Below the pieces are notes generated by a model. That model did not search any database. It had not been told where the DNA came from and saw nothing but the letters and a program-made list of their open reading frames with translations. Both the position numbers and the translations under genes were made by a program. A stretch of 64,000 bases of DNA from Malaya genurostris (lineage: Eukaryota > Arthropoda > Insecta > Diptera > Culicidae), in the NCBI RefSeq assembly GCF_030247185.1, contig NC_080570.1, positions 2,914,001 through 2,978,000 of the forward strand, written 5' to 3'. This document shows positions 40,236 to 52,810 of the stretch, piece after piece (position 1 is the stretch's first letter; each line of letters opens with the position of its first letter).

Positions 40236-43200
40236 ATGCCTCGTACCGATCCAAGAATGGTGAATGAGTCCCGTATCCAGCCGGGTCGGGTTATGATTCT
40301 GCTAAGGGATCCGCTCATTATGGACGACGTTGTGATGCAGATCGCGAAACAGTACGGCTATATCAAGGGCTTGCATCGGCCGAGTAGCAATCCGCAGTTG
40401 ATTTTCGTACAGTACCAGAACGACGAGTGAGTACCTATATCGAATTGCACGCATGAAGCGTCTTATTTTTTTTCTGCTGAATTAGTTAAAATGGGTCGCC
40501 CCTTCGTTCTCCAAGCATTCGCTGAGGGTTATTTTGGCGTTGGGTCTTTTTTTATGACGTTCCAAGAACTAATAAAATATTCACATGGGGTTGTCACCAT
40601 GCCAACCAAATTGATACCGTTTGGGAAAGTGTAATGGAGGCAAACGATGAGTAAACATAAATCCCGGCTTACGGAATTCAGATTATTGATAAGATTTGAA
40701 CCCCCAAAAAATAGCAATCGATGCTTCTATACTATGAATGAGTACTGTTATAAAAATAGTACTCATTTTTATTGATGTAAATTTAATTTAAATTTCCGAT
40801 TCTCTGATTCTAATAAAAATCCACAAAATGTTCGTGATGCTATAATATTAGAAGATGTCCAAGGTAATTGTATAACCTTCGATTATCTTGAGAAATCTTT
40901 TGCAAAACGGGGAACACAAAAATGTATACTTGATATGTTGCTGTCTCTCGGCAGTCAGTTGTTCAGATGTTTCGACACACAAAACCTCAAGGACCAGGCT
41001 CTGGAATGTTCAAATGTGAATCAAGTTCGGAGACCAATTTACTATCACTTTTAGTACCGGAAAAAGCATGGTATAAGTGACGTAACCGACAAAACTAAAT
41101 ATTTTTCTCCGAGATGGTTAAGCCGGTTTCTATAATCTTAGGCTCGTGTGAAATTTACTTCTAGGTTGTTAATCGAATTGGAAGATTAATTGGCTGTCAC
41201 TTCCGGTTCCGGAGATTTAATGGTATAAGTGACGTAACCGACAAAGCGAATTTTTTCCCTCAATTTTTTTGGAGATAAATATTTGATACTTATTTATTTA
41301 TTTGGACAATAAAGTCCCTCTGACAATTAGTCTTAATGAACTACTAACTGCTACCTAACATGTTATTTTAACAAAATAAAAAAATATGGACAACATAGGC
41401 TTTGAACAATTTCGCGAGTCATTTTAACTTTTGGTTCTCTGGAGCTAGAGCTTCTTTGTATTCTCGTGCATGGACAGCCACTTCAAAAAGCAACAAGGCT
41501 CACGCCTCCTCAAAAGCGACATGGTTCATAAAGCAGGTATAATCATGAATATCATACGCCGTGAAGCATGTATACTCATCTTCACTGCTTCATTCATCCA
41601 AACCCTGTTGAATATAAATCCGAGTAAACGATTTGCTGCAATTCTTGACAATCGGCTTCTTTGCGAAAAACGAAGAATATTTTCAAATCATCGACGAACA
41701 GTAGCTTTCCACCATGCCTCAAGACAAAGACAACCGTGTTAATGAACAGCGAAAAAAGAAGTGGTCTAAGCGGGCTTCCTTGAAGAACTCCGTAACTGAT
41801 AGTAAAGGATTTACATACAGTGCTACTAAATTGTAGTACAATTTGACGGTTGATAAGATATTTTTACTGAGTGGCTGGCTGTGTCGTTTGATGCGATATT
41901 GTGTGCGGATCGAAACGCTACGAGTAGTCCAAACACAAAAGGCATGCAGTTGGCACTTCTAACTTGGTGCCTAAAAAGCATTGGACACAGCTGCGGTGTC
42001 AGTAGTAAGAGAATAATAATCGCGTGATCGGATCTAGGCGGGAAGATTTGAATTCTATTTTGCCGGTGTCAGTAGCATAGTGTGGTGAAGAACTACACTT
42101 GTTATACGACCATACTTGGGGACTCGAATTTAGTGTTCAGCCCCCTCAAGTAGAAGCTAAAATAGAATTCATTTCTTTCTTCTGATCATGCCTCTATGAG
42201 CCTGCCTAGGCTAGCTTTTCCGTTCTAAATATATAACTGATTCAATCTAGAATACCTATCCGTCTTTTCATTTCATATCTTTCGTCACTCTCAGTTAATA
42301 CTTGCCGAAAAGAACCAATCAAAATCGATATAGTAGACATTATGTGGCAATTAAAATCAAATAACACATTATGGAAACGATTTCTTCGCGTTTCGCCTTC
42401 GGCTCTTCAGTGCTTAAAGCAGTTCAAATTGAAACGCCATCTCCGCCTAACAGTTCATTTTGAACCGCTAAGCAGACGCAAAGTCCACACTATTTATGTG
42501 ACCCTTTAAGAATATGACACTAGGTGCCATGACGACTGACTACTGACTACCGTTAGTTCATGGCATTAGTTTGTTCGGTGGTTGACATTTAGAAACAGAG
42601 TTCTGAACACAATTAGTTAACAAACGATTGTAGTGTATAACAGTAGCATCAACATCGTTATATTCATGTAACGTTCTCTGGATCGAGAAATCGTGATTAA
42701 TGGTGGAAAACGTAATAATATGATTAAGTCCCTGAAATGAAAGTCCACCCTGAAGAATTTCGCTGGCGCAGGCCGTTGTCCAGGTCATACGGTCGGGGTA
42801 AGCGTAACCATACTCCGATGATATCCAACTGAGACCAGGTTGATTGTAAACCCCAAGAACAATAATCACATTATTAACGTTTGATTGTAACGGAACACGT
42901 TTGATAGCGTCGAAAAATTGATGCATAATGTTACAATCATGACGCTTTTGCGGAGCGATGTAAACAACTCCAATGTAGTAGTTCTTAGCTGGCGCGGAAA
43001 TCTTAGTCCAGACAAACTCAAACGTAGAACAATCCAGATCTCACTTGAGATAAGCGTAGCGGAAGCCATCAAGACTGCGCGAGCTGTTGGTAGAGTTGCG
43101 ATCCGCACGATAAACGGAAAAAGCAGCAACAAAAAGTTGTTCTAGAGTGCAGCCAGATTGCTGTAATGAGTATTTGAGTTGTTCTTCCCATACCAGATTC

Positions 43201-46071
43201 CATCTTCTCCAGGAAAATAATGAGAGTACAATTACGTTAAGACACCAATCTCCGATAAACATGGGAAACGTGCCATCTAAGCCATTATGTTTTAGTTAAT
43301 GAAGATGGTATAGCGTACAGCTTGCTTAGGGTGAAAGAATGAATGAGTCGTCATCCTTCTGTAAAGTGGGTGAAGCAATAATATACTTTTTCAGCTATTA
43401 AAATGTGTGGTTTTGTACGGAATGCTATTAGAAAACAAAATAAAATTAGGCATAAATCTGCTCAGATGATTTTGTAGCTTCCTCAGCGAACGAAACATAC
43501 ACTTATTTACGTAAACAAATCTATGTTCATTCGTTTAGATGCACTGCGGAAGCAATTGAAAAGTTACGTAACTATCCAATATTCCTGAACGTAGATCTGG
43601 CGGTCAAATCCGAAAAGTATCAACACGAACACGAGAACAACGGCGGAAATAACGCCAGAAACCTTGGCGGAGGGGTAAGTCGTCTAATGCGAGGTTGAAC
43701 AGTCGCCATCTGCTAAACGGTAAGAATGAATTAATAAAGAAAATAATAATTTTCAGAAACAAAAAATGAACAATCGTCAGAATCAGAGACCCAACGATAG
43801 CAACCTCAATATGTCCAATGGTAACAACAACAACAATAACAACAGCATGAAAGATTCGTCGTATCACCAGATGGATAATGATTCCTCACTAAATGTAATA
43901 ATCAAATGGTTTTGCTATGTTAAATTTTGACTAATGCTTTTGTATTGCTGTTTAGAACTTTTATCAACCGGAAATCCCATTGGGCTGTTGGTACTGCACT
44001 AAAATGCCGAGTTTTGAGTGTCAGTGCGGTGCTTACTATTGCGATACCAACTGTCAGCGATTGGATTGGGACAAGCACAGAAGCATCTGCATGCCGTATG
44101 TGAAATATTGAGCTACAATTAGGGCCATTCCATTGGTCTAATTCTTTCGTTTTTTCCTACAGGCGTCTGGTGCCGATTTCCTACTCTAACAAACGTATGC
44201 TGCAGGAAGCGACTGCTTCCAAGCAAAACTCATCCCTCTCTGGTTCAAGCTATGCCTCACCGTCACAGGAACTGAATTCAAGCCAATCGCATCAGATTCC
44301 CAGGAAGGTAGGCAACGAAACCAGTTCTCCCGGAAAACAACAACAACAACAAAATCAACGCCGAAATGCTCAAAACAACCAGAAGAAGAATCAATCGGAT
44401 CAAGGCAATAAATCCACCCAGAATAAACTGGACAATAGCAACAATCAAAAAAGTCCCACTGCCCAGAACTCCCAGAAAAATGCCTCGTCGCCGGAAGATT
44501 CTGGCAAATTGAATCAACTAGGCAACAAACTGCAGCGCCTTAAGCTGGCCAAATCGGCCAAAGAAGGCATCCTTCAACCGGGTCCATTCCCGCGCACCGG
44601 CAGTCGAGTGAAAATTTCAGCTTCCCTCGCATCGGGTGTGGTTTACATTTATCACGAAAACAGTAAACCGGGCGAACCGAGTGATTATCTGAAGCTGGCC
44701 AATCGAGTGTATCAGGCGTCGAAAGATGCGCAACCGGTCGACAGTATTCCTAAGATGGACGATGTCATTTTTGCTCCCTTCATGGGTGAGTACTATCGTG
44801 CCAAGGTGTTGCAAGTGAAGGGGGATCAGCTGGAAATACAATATCCGGATTTCGGAAACATGGCAACGATCTCGTGGCAGCAGGCACGCCAAATTGCCGA
44901 CGATGATCTCAAGTGGACCAAATATCTTACCATGCCAGCAATGCTGGAAGGTGTCGGAACGCTCACGGGTGAAATGAAAAAACTGTTGGACTCCTTTGAG
45001 GAGATAGTCGAGTTTGAACTGCTGAAGGCTACCGACATGGAGGACTCGGACATGAAGGACATCGTACTGAAACGTCCGAAGGAGACCACCACGTTGAATG
45101 TGGAGTTGATAGAGCTGAAGGAAAAGGAGCAAAGGCAACGCGAGGAAAAGAAATCCCAAGACCGCCGAGATAAGGAGGATCAGCAGAAGAAAGCAGAAAC
45201 CGAGCAGTCTGCGAAGATTGCCGATCCGAACAATTACGAGCCGGTTCTGTTTGATGTAAGTAGCAAAGCTCGTAGTCGTAGTGTACTGGAAGAACTGAAT
45301 GTTATTGGTAGAATGATTGAGGAATTTAACGGTGCTGATGTGGAGATGCTCTAATGTTTTCGTTTGTTTGTTTCATTGTATTACCCAGGAATAAATGGAA
45401 TTAGTTCTTTGTTTTTCGTTTGTTTTTATGTTTTCATAAGAGCAGAGCATTCTGAAAAAATACCACTATAGGTCGAAACAAAAATACTATCATTTTTCAT
45501 CGGCAGGAATCGATCGAAAGCAAGCAACTGCCACTGGACTCGAAGCAGAAACTGATGATCATTGATGCAAGTGATCTGCTCGAAACACGCCTAATCTCGG
45601 TGATTGGCTGTGGATACATCGAGGAATACGGAGCGGTTGTACAGGACTGCGGTACGCTTGGTCCGCTCGATCCGAATCCCTACAAGCCCACCCAGGAGGG
45701 TGAAGTTTGTTTGGTGTTGCACGAAAACGACTGGACCCGGGCATTGTACGATATCTCCGAGGGAAATTTCATGCTACTGGACGTGGGTATTCTTGCCAGT
45801 GTACCGACGGCCAACGTCAGACGGTTCCCACCCGGACTGAGTCGAATTGTCTACAATAACGAGGTGATCGTTGAAAGTAAGTGATAGCTTCGTCGATGCT
45901 AGGCAGATTCGGTTTTATAAAAGATTTTTTTTTTTTGTTTCTTTCGTCACAGATTTGGCAGTGCTCAAGGCGATGATGATCAACGGTAAGTCGGACAGTA
46001 TTCATGGCAAGGCGATCGAAGCCTGGGTTTCCGCGTCCGATGATGGCGTCTGCATTCGGATTGTTCCCTGA
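40236..46071 (+). CDS. RRM-MYND-double Tudor protein (Vreteno/Veneno type, piRNA pathway), 7 exons
   Basis: Predicted 728-aa germline/piRNA-pathway Tudor protein. Exons are 40236-40426, 43539-43674, 43757-43894, 43956-44095, 44163-45255, 45507-45876 and 45953-46071; all introns are GT/AG and the lengths sum to 729 codons in frame. Residues ~15-95 form an RRM-like fold (RVMILLRDPLIMDDVVMQIA ... NPQLIFVQYQNDE). Residues 110-150 are Asn-rich. A MYND zinc finger lies at 166-200 (C166, C169, C177, C179, C184, C188, H196, C200). A Gln/Asn-rich disordered stretch follows at ~255-310. Extended Tudor domain 1 has its core at ~400-440 (IFAPFMGEYYRAKV ... YPDFGN) and Tudor 2 at ~630-675 (CLVLHENDWTRALY). 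In flies and moths this architecture is found in Vreteno, and in Aedes also in Veneno; both act in perinuclear or cytoplasmic piRNA granules by binding methyl-arginines of PIWI proteins. I cannot decide which orthologue this is, so no symbol is given. Confidence 0.9.
40427..43538 (+). other. Intron 1 of the Tudor gene, containing TE debris
   Basis: A 3.1-kb phase-2 intron with donor GTGAGTACC and acceptor TTCGTTTAG. It is far larger than the other introns of this gene (61-251 bp), and the excess is explained largely by an antisense non-LTR retrotransposon relic (41.3-43.3 kb). It also holds a direct repeat around GTATAAGTGACGTAACCGAC (41.07 and 41.22 kb) and a hairpin-type repeat at 42.38-42.49 kb. 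Confidence 0.8.
41280..43262 (-). mobile_element. Non-LTR retrotransposon relic (endonuclease and reverse transcriptase fragments)
   Basis: Read on the minus strand, 43130-42560 encodes an apurinic-endonuclease-like stretch: FVWTKISAPAKNYYIGVVYI, then NNVIIVLGVYNQPGLSW, which matches the family's 'LGDFN...P...W' signature with the catalytic D replaced. Further on, 41850-41606 encodes reverse transcriptase: GVLQGSPLRPLLFSLFIN followed by LLFVDDLKIFF, the YxDD-box equivalent. The order EN then RT fits a Jockey/CR1/I-like LINE in antisense orientation to the host gene. The intervening RT palm is missing or replaced, and stops and frameshifts are present, so it is dead. The clade assignment is inference. 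Confidence 0.72.
45256..45506 (+). promoter_or_regulatory. Intron 5 of the Tudor gene with in-frame stop and intronic poly(A) signal
   Basis: If this 251-bp intron is not spliced, exon 5 continues open for 32 codons to a TAA at 45352-45354, giving a tail ending in EEFNGADVEML. An AATAAA lies at 45390-45395, followed by GT/T-rich sequence. The spliced form joins GAT (45253-45255) to GAA (45507) and restores the second Tudor domain. A short single-Tudor isoform is therefore possible. This is an inference from sequence layout only. Confidence 0.4.
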
Positions 46072-49000
46072 TTCGGCTAAGTAGTTGTTGTAATTTCAGC
46101 CCTACTGACTTTCAATTTTGTTTCGTGTTTAGATATTTAAGCAAGTCAGTGATTGTCTTGGACACTTTTGTTTTTAAATTGTGCATTCTTATTGTATCGA
46201 GTATTTGTTTATTATTTTTTTTAATTTGTAAAATATTGTGTCACGGAACATGCTAGATTATTGTGACATTTTTTCTTTAAAATATTAGCGTTTGTGCAGT
46301 TTGCAGTTCAGTTTGACTCATTGCACAATGCAAACGTTTGCGGTCTTATTTTTTTCAATTTAGGCTTACATTAATAATCGATTTTCTGCGTTTCTCGAAA
46401 ATTTAGCAGCTGTCTGGCTGCTGTTCTTTAACTGTAACATTGTAAACTGAAGTAGCAAGCAAAGATGGTCGAAACTGTCTTTTTATCCTATTGACAATAG
46501 TTTTTTGACTGGTCCTCGAAAAAAAATCTGTTTCCCGATATTCCAGTAAATTTTCCAAGAGCTATGAATTACTGAATGTTCTGTAAACTATTCATACTGG
46601 AAATGTTGGGATAATTTTATGCTCAGCAACACTACGCCTGAACAAAAATGACATCGTTAACTCGCACCTCACTTAATATTTTTTTCGTTTCGTCTTTGAT
46701 TCATCAGTGCAGAGCAGTTCAAATTAAACTGCTTGATGCTAAACTCGGTACTTTTTAGTTGGCAACGGTGTGCAATGTCTTTACTGACGTGCCGAACGGA
46801 AACGAATTCTAACGATAGATAAAAAAATAAAATGAGCTAACTATCGCTTTCTTTTATCATTATTGTGTAGCACCTCAACTTAGAGCTAATTAATCGTCAG
46901 TTAAAATAACTCTCTCTCTCGGTAACCAGCTGCCTAGAGATTGAGTAACAAACTATATGTTTGAAAACGAACATTTCGTTTGATGCATCTCGGCTTTTTA
47001 AAATCAGACGCCTGTTATAAATAACTCGTATATTTTCCGTTTTTGTAGATTGTTCTTATAAAATAATTGCCTTGGTATCGCGTTTCAAGGTACGATTGAG
47101 GATTTGATTGACTACCGTCCTGAGAGTTTCAACTTTACCCGATGCAAGATTGTTTCATACTCACCGACAGAAAATTTTCGATTTCATTAAAACAAAAATT
47201 TAGGTTATACCAGATCTTAAAGTTTCATGGATTTCTAAGACATTTGACATCAAAAAATAAAATTCGGTTACGAAAATCGAACAAATTTTCGAAGTCCCAG
47301 AGTCGAGCTTTTTTTATAAAACATTTTTTTTAAAATTACACCAGATCTGGACGTCTCATGCAATTCTAAGACATTTGGCATTAAAACCATTTTTTTTTTC
47401 TATTTCGCGGTTCAGTTGCCTTGGTCTTAGAGACAGATTTGAACGGATATTTCGCTATTACTTTTGTTCAGTTGAGTCTCCGTCACCGTCTTTCTGTTAA
47501 TGTGCATTCGCTTCATAGGCGGTTTCCTCATTTTAAAACGGTGTTTTCTTAGGTTTGGTTTTTCAATAGGGATTTCAATAGGGATTACTCTATTGTCTGA
47601 AAGTTGTTTGGATAGTGTAAAGCGACGTCTCTACTCAGTATTGTTTGGCATATCATCACGAATAGGTTAACTCCCGAGCAACGCTTTCAAATCGTGAAAA
47701 CTATTTTCAAAATCAGCGATCAATCAAAACTGTTTATAGAGCATTTCGTGAATTTTATGGTGCATATAATCGTTCGTCTGAGACCACCATAAAGTCTCAG
47801 ACGGACTAATTTTTATTTGAATTATTTCTAATTTTTTATTGAACATTATAGTTAGTTGTTTTGTATCATCATGATAGTTGTTAATCATTTTCTTTAAAAC
47901 ATGACGAATATTTTGAGTCATCACTCATTACATTCTGAAGGGCAATTTTCAAACAAAGTTTGTTCTGAGAAATTGCGTTCTAAGCAGTATTGGTGATTGC
48001 CGAAAATTTGACAGAAGCTGCAATATTGCTATCTATATTGCATACAACATTTTCAATCTGGTAGAAGATGCTACAAGAACTCGAGTCTCTCAATGTATGA
48101 ACCGTGAGAGATTTTTGCTACATTTCTTCGCTCCATTTCATACTCTGAGTATTTAACGCCCTTAAAAAAACTTACAGTCTGATAATGATAATGAATTTCC
48201 CAAGAGAGAATCGCAAGTTTACAATTACCGCAGAAAATCGAATGATTTAACTTGATGATTCTCATACTAGGTTGCAATATTTTTTTAAAACCCTTGTGTG
48301 GAGCATTCACAGACATTTTCATAGACACAACTTATACAAAGGTTATATGCACATAGTTAGAATAAGCGGCAATAGTAAAATGATTCTATCGTAATTATCA
48401 ACTGCCTGTATAGAATCGGATCGTGAAACGAGAATAAGCTACCGTTTGTTGCTTCAGAGAGGATCCCCACAGCAGCTTGCTAACCTTTGATTCTCAGAAA
48501 TGTCATCGAGAGAAATTCGCTCTCGCACTGGTGTCGATTCTATGTTAAATGAGCCATACCGGGTTTGTGTTGTTGCGATGATATCCGTCTCTCTTTGATG
48601 GCACTGATTCCATCGTGTGAAGAGTTGCCAGTGAGCGTTCTTTGATACGATAAAAGCCATCCTTGGTTCTAAGTTTTCTCTCTGTTTTAACATTCTGAAC
48701 ACATTATTGTTTACTACACTGTATTGTCTTGTTTTCTGTTGTCTCGACCGTTTTCGACTGTAGCTCGGGTTCGACTTGGTGCACATTATTATTTTCAGCT
48801 GTCAGTTTAGCTCAAAAAAGAATCGCTTGTACGCTGCACTGGCGATCTTGTTAAATTGTATTGCTTTTATTTACTTTTTTATCGAAATCTCGATTTCGTC
48901 TCCTATACAGGCTAAGCTCGGTAACACTTGAATTTAAAGAAGATTGATCTTCGACTTTTTACCTTTGTGCTTGAGAGAGAGAGACATTATCTTTTCTAAT

Positions 49001-50030
49001 CAGTGAGGATTGAGAAGCAGTTGGCTCACAAATCATTATCCATTTTTTCGTCGTATATGTTGTTGTAGTTGTGTTTAGCCTCTGTACTACCTTTAATTCT
49101 GCTCGAGGTGCTGAAATCAGACGCTTACAGCTGGCTTTTAGCTAACATTCAGCACTTGGCGCTTTGGTCCATCGTGAATCGGCTCCACCATCAACTACTG
49201 AAGTAATCACTCAGTCGTTTGACTTTGTTTTTTGCTTTTTTTCCTTGCACGGCGAACGATTCTATGTCACAACATCGCTGACTAATCAAGTTTGTCAGTG
49301 TGGTTTAGTACGATAAATGCAGTTGCTTTCGCGAAACATTGTTGTTGTCTTTAGCGAATTTAACATTATTAGTTTTGTTCAGTTGAAGCATATGAACGTC
49401 CGTCCTTTCAACTGAGGTGCTGCCCAAACTGTAATTTCTCGTACCGAAGGTCGAATTCGATACCGCTTGAAGTCAATAGCAATTGAGCTTGGTCTTGGAA
49501 TCGACAATGCCTGTGCTTTTTGTTCTCAAAGTTTGCCCATCTCGTGATCGTCTTATTGTTCACTACACTACATTGTACTTTGTTTCCCGTAGCACCGCAG
49601 CACCGTAGCGGTATTCGTCTGTTTCGAATAAGACACGAAAGCGAACTGGTGTTTCGGGTTGTTGACGAATGTGTAATTGAGTCGAGTCTTTCTTGTTGGT
49701 CACAATAGTTTAGGTCATCGATCTGATTTATGATTCTGGCCCTTATTACCGTTCTCATTTCCACTTCCACTTGCACTTCTCTTACATATCACTTCACTTG
49801 ATTTTACCTATTACCAGTATCACGCTCAGTAAAATAATCACTGTAGTGAAAAAAATCATTTTTTCCAACAAAATTTTTGTGATTTGATGTTCATAATAAC
49901 AACAAGCTCATCTAAGTAATTACTATTTTCTCTGAAGCGTCATATGTGTTAAAAACTTACATTCACCTTACTCGGTTACTTTCACCATGTAGTAATACCC
50001 GTAATAAGGGTCTCTAACAAAGAATAAATT
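46072..50030. other. Intergenic with dispersed repeats
   Basis: It includes a one-armed copy of the hairpin repeat at 46.69-46.74 kb, MITE scraps at 47.14-47.40 kb, and a block around TTATTGTTTACTACACT at 48704-48720 that recurs near 49553 and 51830. No gene is recognised. Minus-strand frames at 48.45-48.79 and 49.41-49.78 kb share only a short SVVNN motif. Confidence 0.4.
47140..47400. repeat. Fragments related to the ACGCGG MITE interior
   Basis: TTTCTAAGACATTTGACATC near 47235 and TTCTAAGACATTTGGCATTA near 47365 match the body of the MITE copies at 18.0 and 51.1 kb, together with TACACCAGATCT and CCCAGAGTCGA. No terminal repeats are visible. Similar scraps occur at ~1.89 kb and 27.57-27.68 kb. 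Confidence 0.45.
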
Positions 50031-50183
50031 GGGGACGGGTATAGCGTGAAGGGTAAGTCGATGCCTTTCACGCAGCCCGCCTGGGTTCGATTCCCAACCC
50101 CGCACATAGGGTCAGAAAGTTTTTCTGGCCCGAAGAGGCGAATGACATTAATGTTAAAACCTCTATAATTGAAAAAAAAAAAA
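50031..50183 (+). mobile_element. tRNA-Glu-derived SINE with A-tail
   Basis: The 5' ~75 bp fold like a tRNA: GGGTATAGCGTGAAGGG (box A region), an anticodon-loop-like CTTTCAC (TTC, Glu), GGTTCGATTCCC (box B) and AACCCCGCA. A tRNA-unrelated body follows (GGGTCAGAAAGTTTTTCTGG ... CCTCTATAATTG) and then an A-rich tail at ~50172-50183. AAATT on both sides may be part of a target duplication. It is not a functional tRNA because the acceptor stem is mismatched and a SINE body follows. Confidence 0.75.
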
Positions 50184-50970
50184 TTACACGTGAACTAGTT
50201 TTTGCTTAACTTTCGTTCTACACCACCACTCTGTTTCTCTTTGGGATTTCCGGAACAGTGTTGCTAGAAAACGGATTCTTAAAAACTCTTATCCTAGCTT
50301 CGTAACTTGCCTAAATTGGCAGTAAATATCGTACAGTCTACATCGGAACTACAGTTTCGAATTCCCTGTATATCTTTGCCTCCAGCAGTTGGTGATTTAC
50401 CATCGTACCCGTTCTTCTAGGAAGGAACACAAATTCGATTCAATCGAAACTATTCTTTGAAATAAACTTCAACTACTTTCGAGCTGGTTCTGAAAACTAC
50501 TGAGGGTTACCGGGACGTAAAAAAGCAACTCATCATCGTATTTGACTAATATAAAGGAATCCTCTTTTTTTCTTGGGCAGTTAGCAGAGGGAAGGAGGTT
50601 GTGTCCCATTTGTAAAACCTATGCAAGACTAAGAATTTTCAAAATTGAGTAACCTTTTAAAGTGTTTTTGGATAGTTTGTATACGTTTTCGAATATTTAA
50701 ATTTGATGGGAACTGCTTTTTTGATGTTCACTGTGACGGTTGAAAAGCATTTCTATTTCTTATTTTTTTTTAAATTGCGGAGTTTACAGAAATAAAAGAA
50801 GTTTGTCTATTTTTAGCTGGATCTTGTTGTTAAGCTGTCCTTTGGAGGATAGGGTCTCTCGTTACCATTCAGCGCATTGAGGACCGGTTCATCTTAAAAA
50901 CGTTTTTTTTTTAAATTCATTTATTGTTTAAAAAATTATTTAAAATTAAACACTTTACGTATAAAAGTAC

Positions 50971-51203
50971 GTACACTGGTGATTTCCGAAGTTACGCGGT
51001 TTTTTTTTCTGTAAAAAAATTGATTTTGCAAGTCTCAAAATTTTTCTGTCCCAAAGTCGATTTTCACAAAAAAAATTTTCGTTTCATGCATTTCTAAGGC
51101 ATTTGACATCAAATTTTTTTTTTCTGTAGTTTGGAGGTTTTTTTACGCGGATTTCCGAAGTTACGCGGTACGTATCCCCCACGTAAAAAGAGACCTCAGT
51201 GTA
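50971..51203. mobile_element. MITE with ACGCGG-rich body (copy 2, shorter)
   Basis: The right end CACGTAAAAAGAGACCTCAG is identical to that of copy 1 at 17.8-18.2 kb. The left end (GTACACTGGTGATTTCCGAA) retains the outer bases but has lost the adjoining repeats. The body shares TTTACGCGGATTTCCGAAGT and CATTTCTAAGGCATTTGACA. It is about 230 bp long and non-coding. Confidence 0.7.
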
Positions 51204-52784
51204 CAGTGAACTACTTAAAAAATATTTATCAGTTTTTTTTTTAATATGGAGGCTCTGAAAACAGCTGCTCAAACTCGTTCCATTTGTTGGTGGGTGTCAT
51301 CACTTCTTGGAAAAGAATCATCTGAAAGCAAAAAGAACAACGGTTTTACATTTTGACAATGACTAATTCTATATCATTTCTCGGAGTATGTTCTTGCAAC
51401 TTAAAATATTTTTTTTTTAGATTTTCTGAAAATTGTTCGGACAAAGCTGACCGTCAGAGTGCCGATGGTTCACTATTCTCACCTTCATCCATTGATTCAT
51501 CGTCACAATTGTTGGTGGGAACATCGCTAGGGGGTTTTCCTGGGCTTCACTTTTTTCGGGCATTAAGTTCGTTGTTAACTGGAGCAAGGTTATCTTGTTT
51601 TACGCGGATTGCCGATGATTTGTCTCCCAAGTACGGAGGTTGTTTTGGGTCGATGCTGAAGTAACTTGATTGTCCTCGGGTTTAGATGTTTTCTTTATCA
51701 GTTTCTCGAAATGATTTTTGTTTTTATGCATCATCCTCAGAGGCGACTAGCACTATTTGCTTTGTTGAACTGAGTCTCATTAATTGGTCTTGTCGTCATT
51801 GTTTTTCTGTTTGCACTCTTCGAATCATCTTATTGTTCACTACACTATGTATTGTTCTTTTGTTTCTGATGTTCCGGTATACTTTGTCGACTGCCCGGCC
51901 GGAGAATCAGATGAGAGATTGGTATGATTGTGTATTTGTTCAAAAGTTCTTGTCTTTATTCAATTGATCAGGTAGCAATTGGAGTTTGACTTAGTTATTA
52001 TGCTTACTGTTTAATTTTGATATTTACTTCTGGGTTGTTGGAATGACATCGAAGCAAGAGTAGCAATGTGTCAGAATTTTGCTCGTCCATCGCCAACTTT
52101 CCAACTACTCGCACGCAAATTAATCTAAATTGATTATTGTGGCAAAACTGGAGGGATTGAAATCGAACGTCGGATGATGGCAAAATTGTTGAAAAGCCTA
52201 AAACTGGCCATCGAATCCTTTCTTTTCCTCAAGCAGTACAAGTGCTCCGCTTTGTTTTGACCGGATTTGTTTGCCCTGCTCAATGAAGTTAACCCTCCTC
52301 CCAAAATATTGGGACAAGTACCAACTCAAAAAGAAGCGACAAGCTGTTGTGAGCTTGTTGCAGTCCAATGCAAGCTGACAAGATGCAGTTTTTTTTGGTG
52401 AGAGAAGTTACCAAGGATGTAAAAAAAATTGATATAAAGCATGAGTGAATATTTATTCTATTCTCTGTATGAATTGAACTTGGAATACCAACACGATCCG
52501 AATCTTGTTAGACCAACTTTTGATCATTTTTAAACGCTCGCTCTTATTGTCTTTCTTACAAATCTCACAAGTATTGAATGATTCACTATTAACATCATAT
52601 TTGCAAGTAATGTGCTGGTATTTTGATCCTGGACGAAATCAAGCAATGCTTTCATGAACACATTTTCTTTGGTCTTTCCTCAGATAGAATTTTTTTTAAA
52701 TAGGAAAGCCCATGTTTTGAGACTTATGCCCACCTGTTGCCCCTTAGAGTTTACGGCCCACTAAAAATCAACTAGCGCCCACAG

Positions 52785-52810
52785 GTGGTCAGTTTGGGAA
52801 TCACTGCTCT
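52785..52810. mobile_element. Possible hAT transposon terminus
   Basis: CAGTTTGGGAATCACTG at 52790-52806 is the reverse complement of CAGTGATTCCCAAACTG, a terminus style common in hAT elements. The partner end and a transposase were not found, so only a remnant is claimed. Confidence 0.3.
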
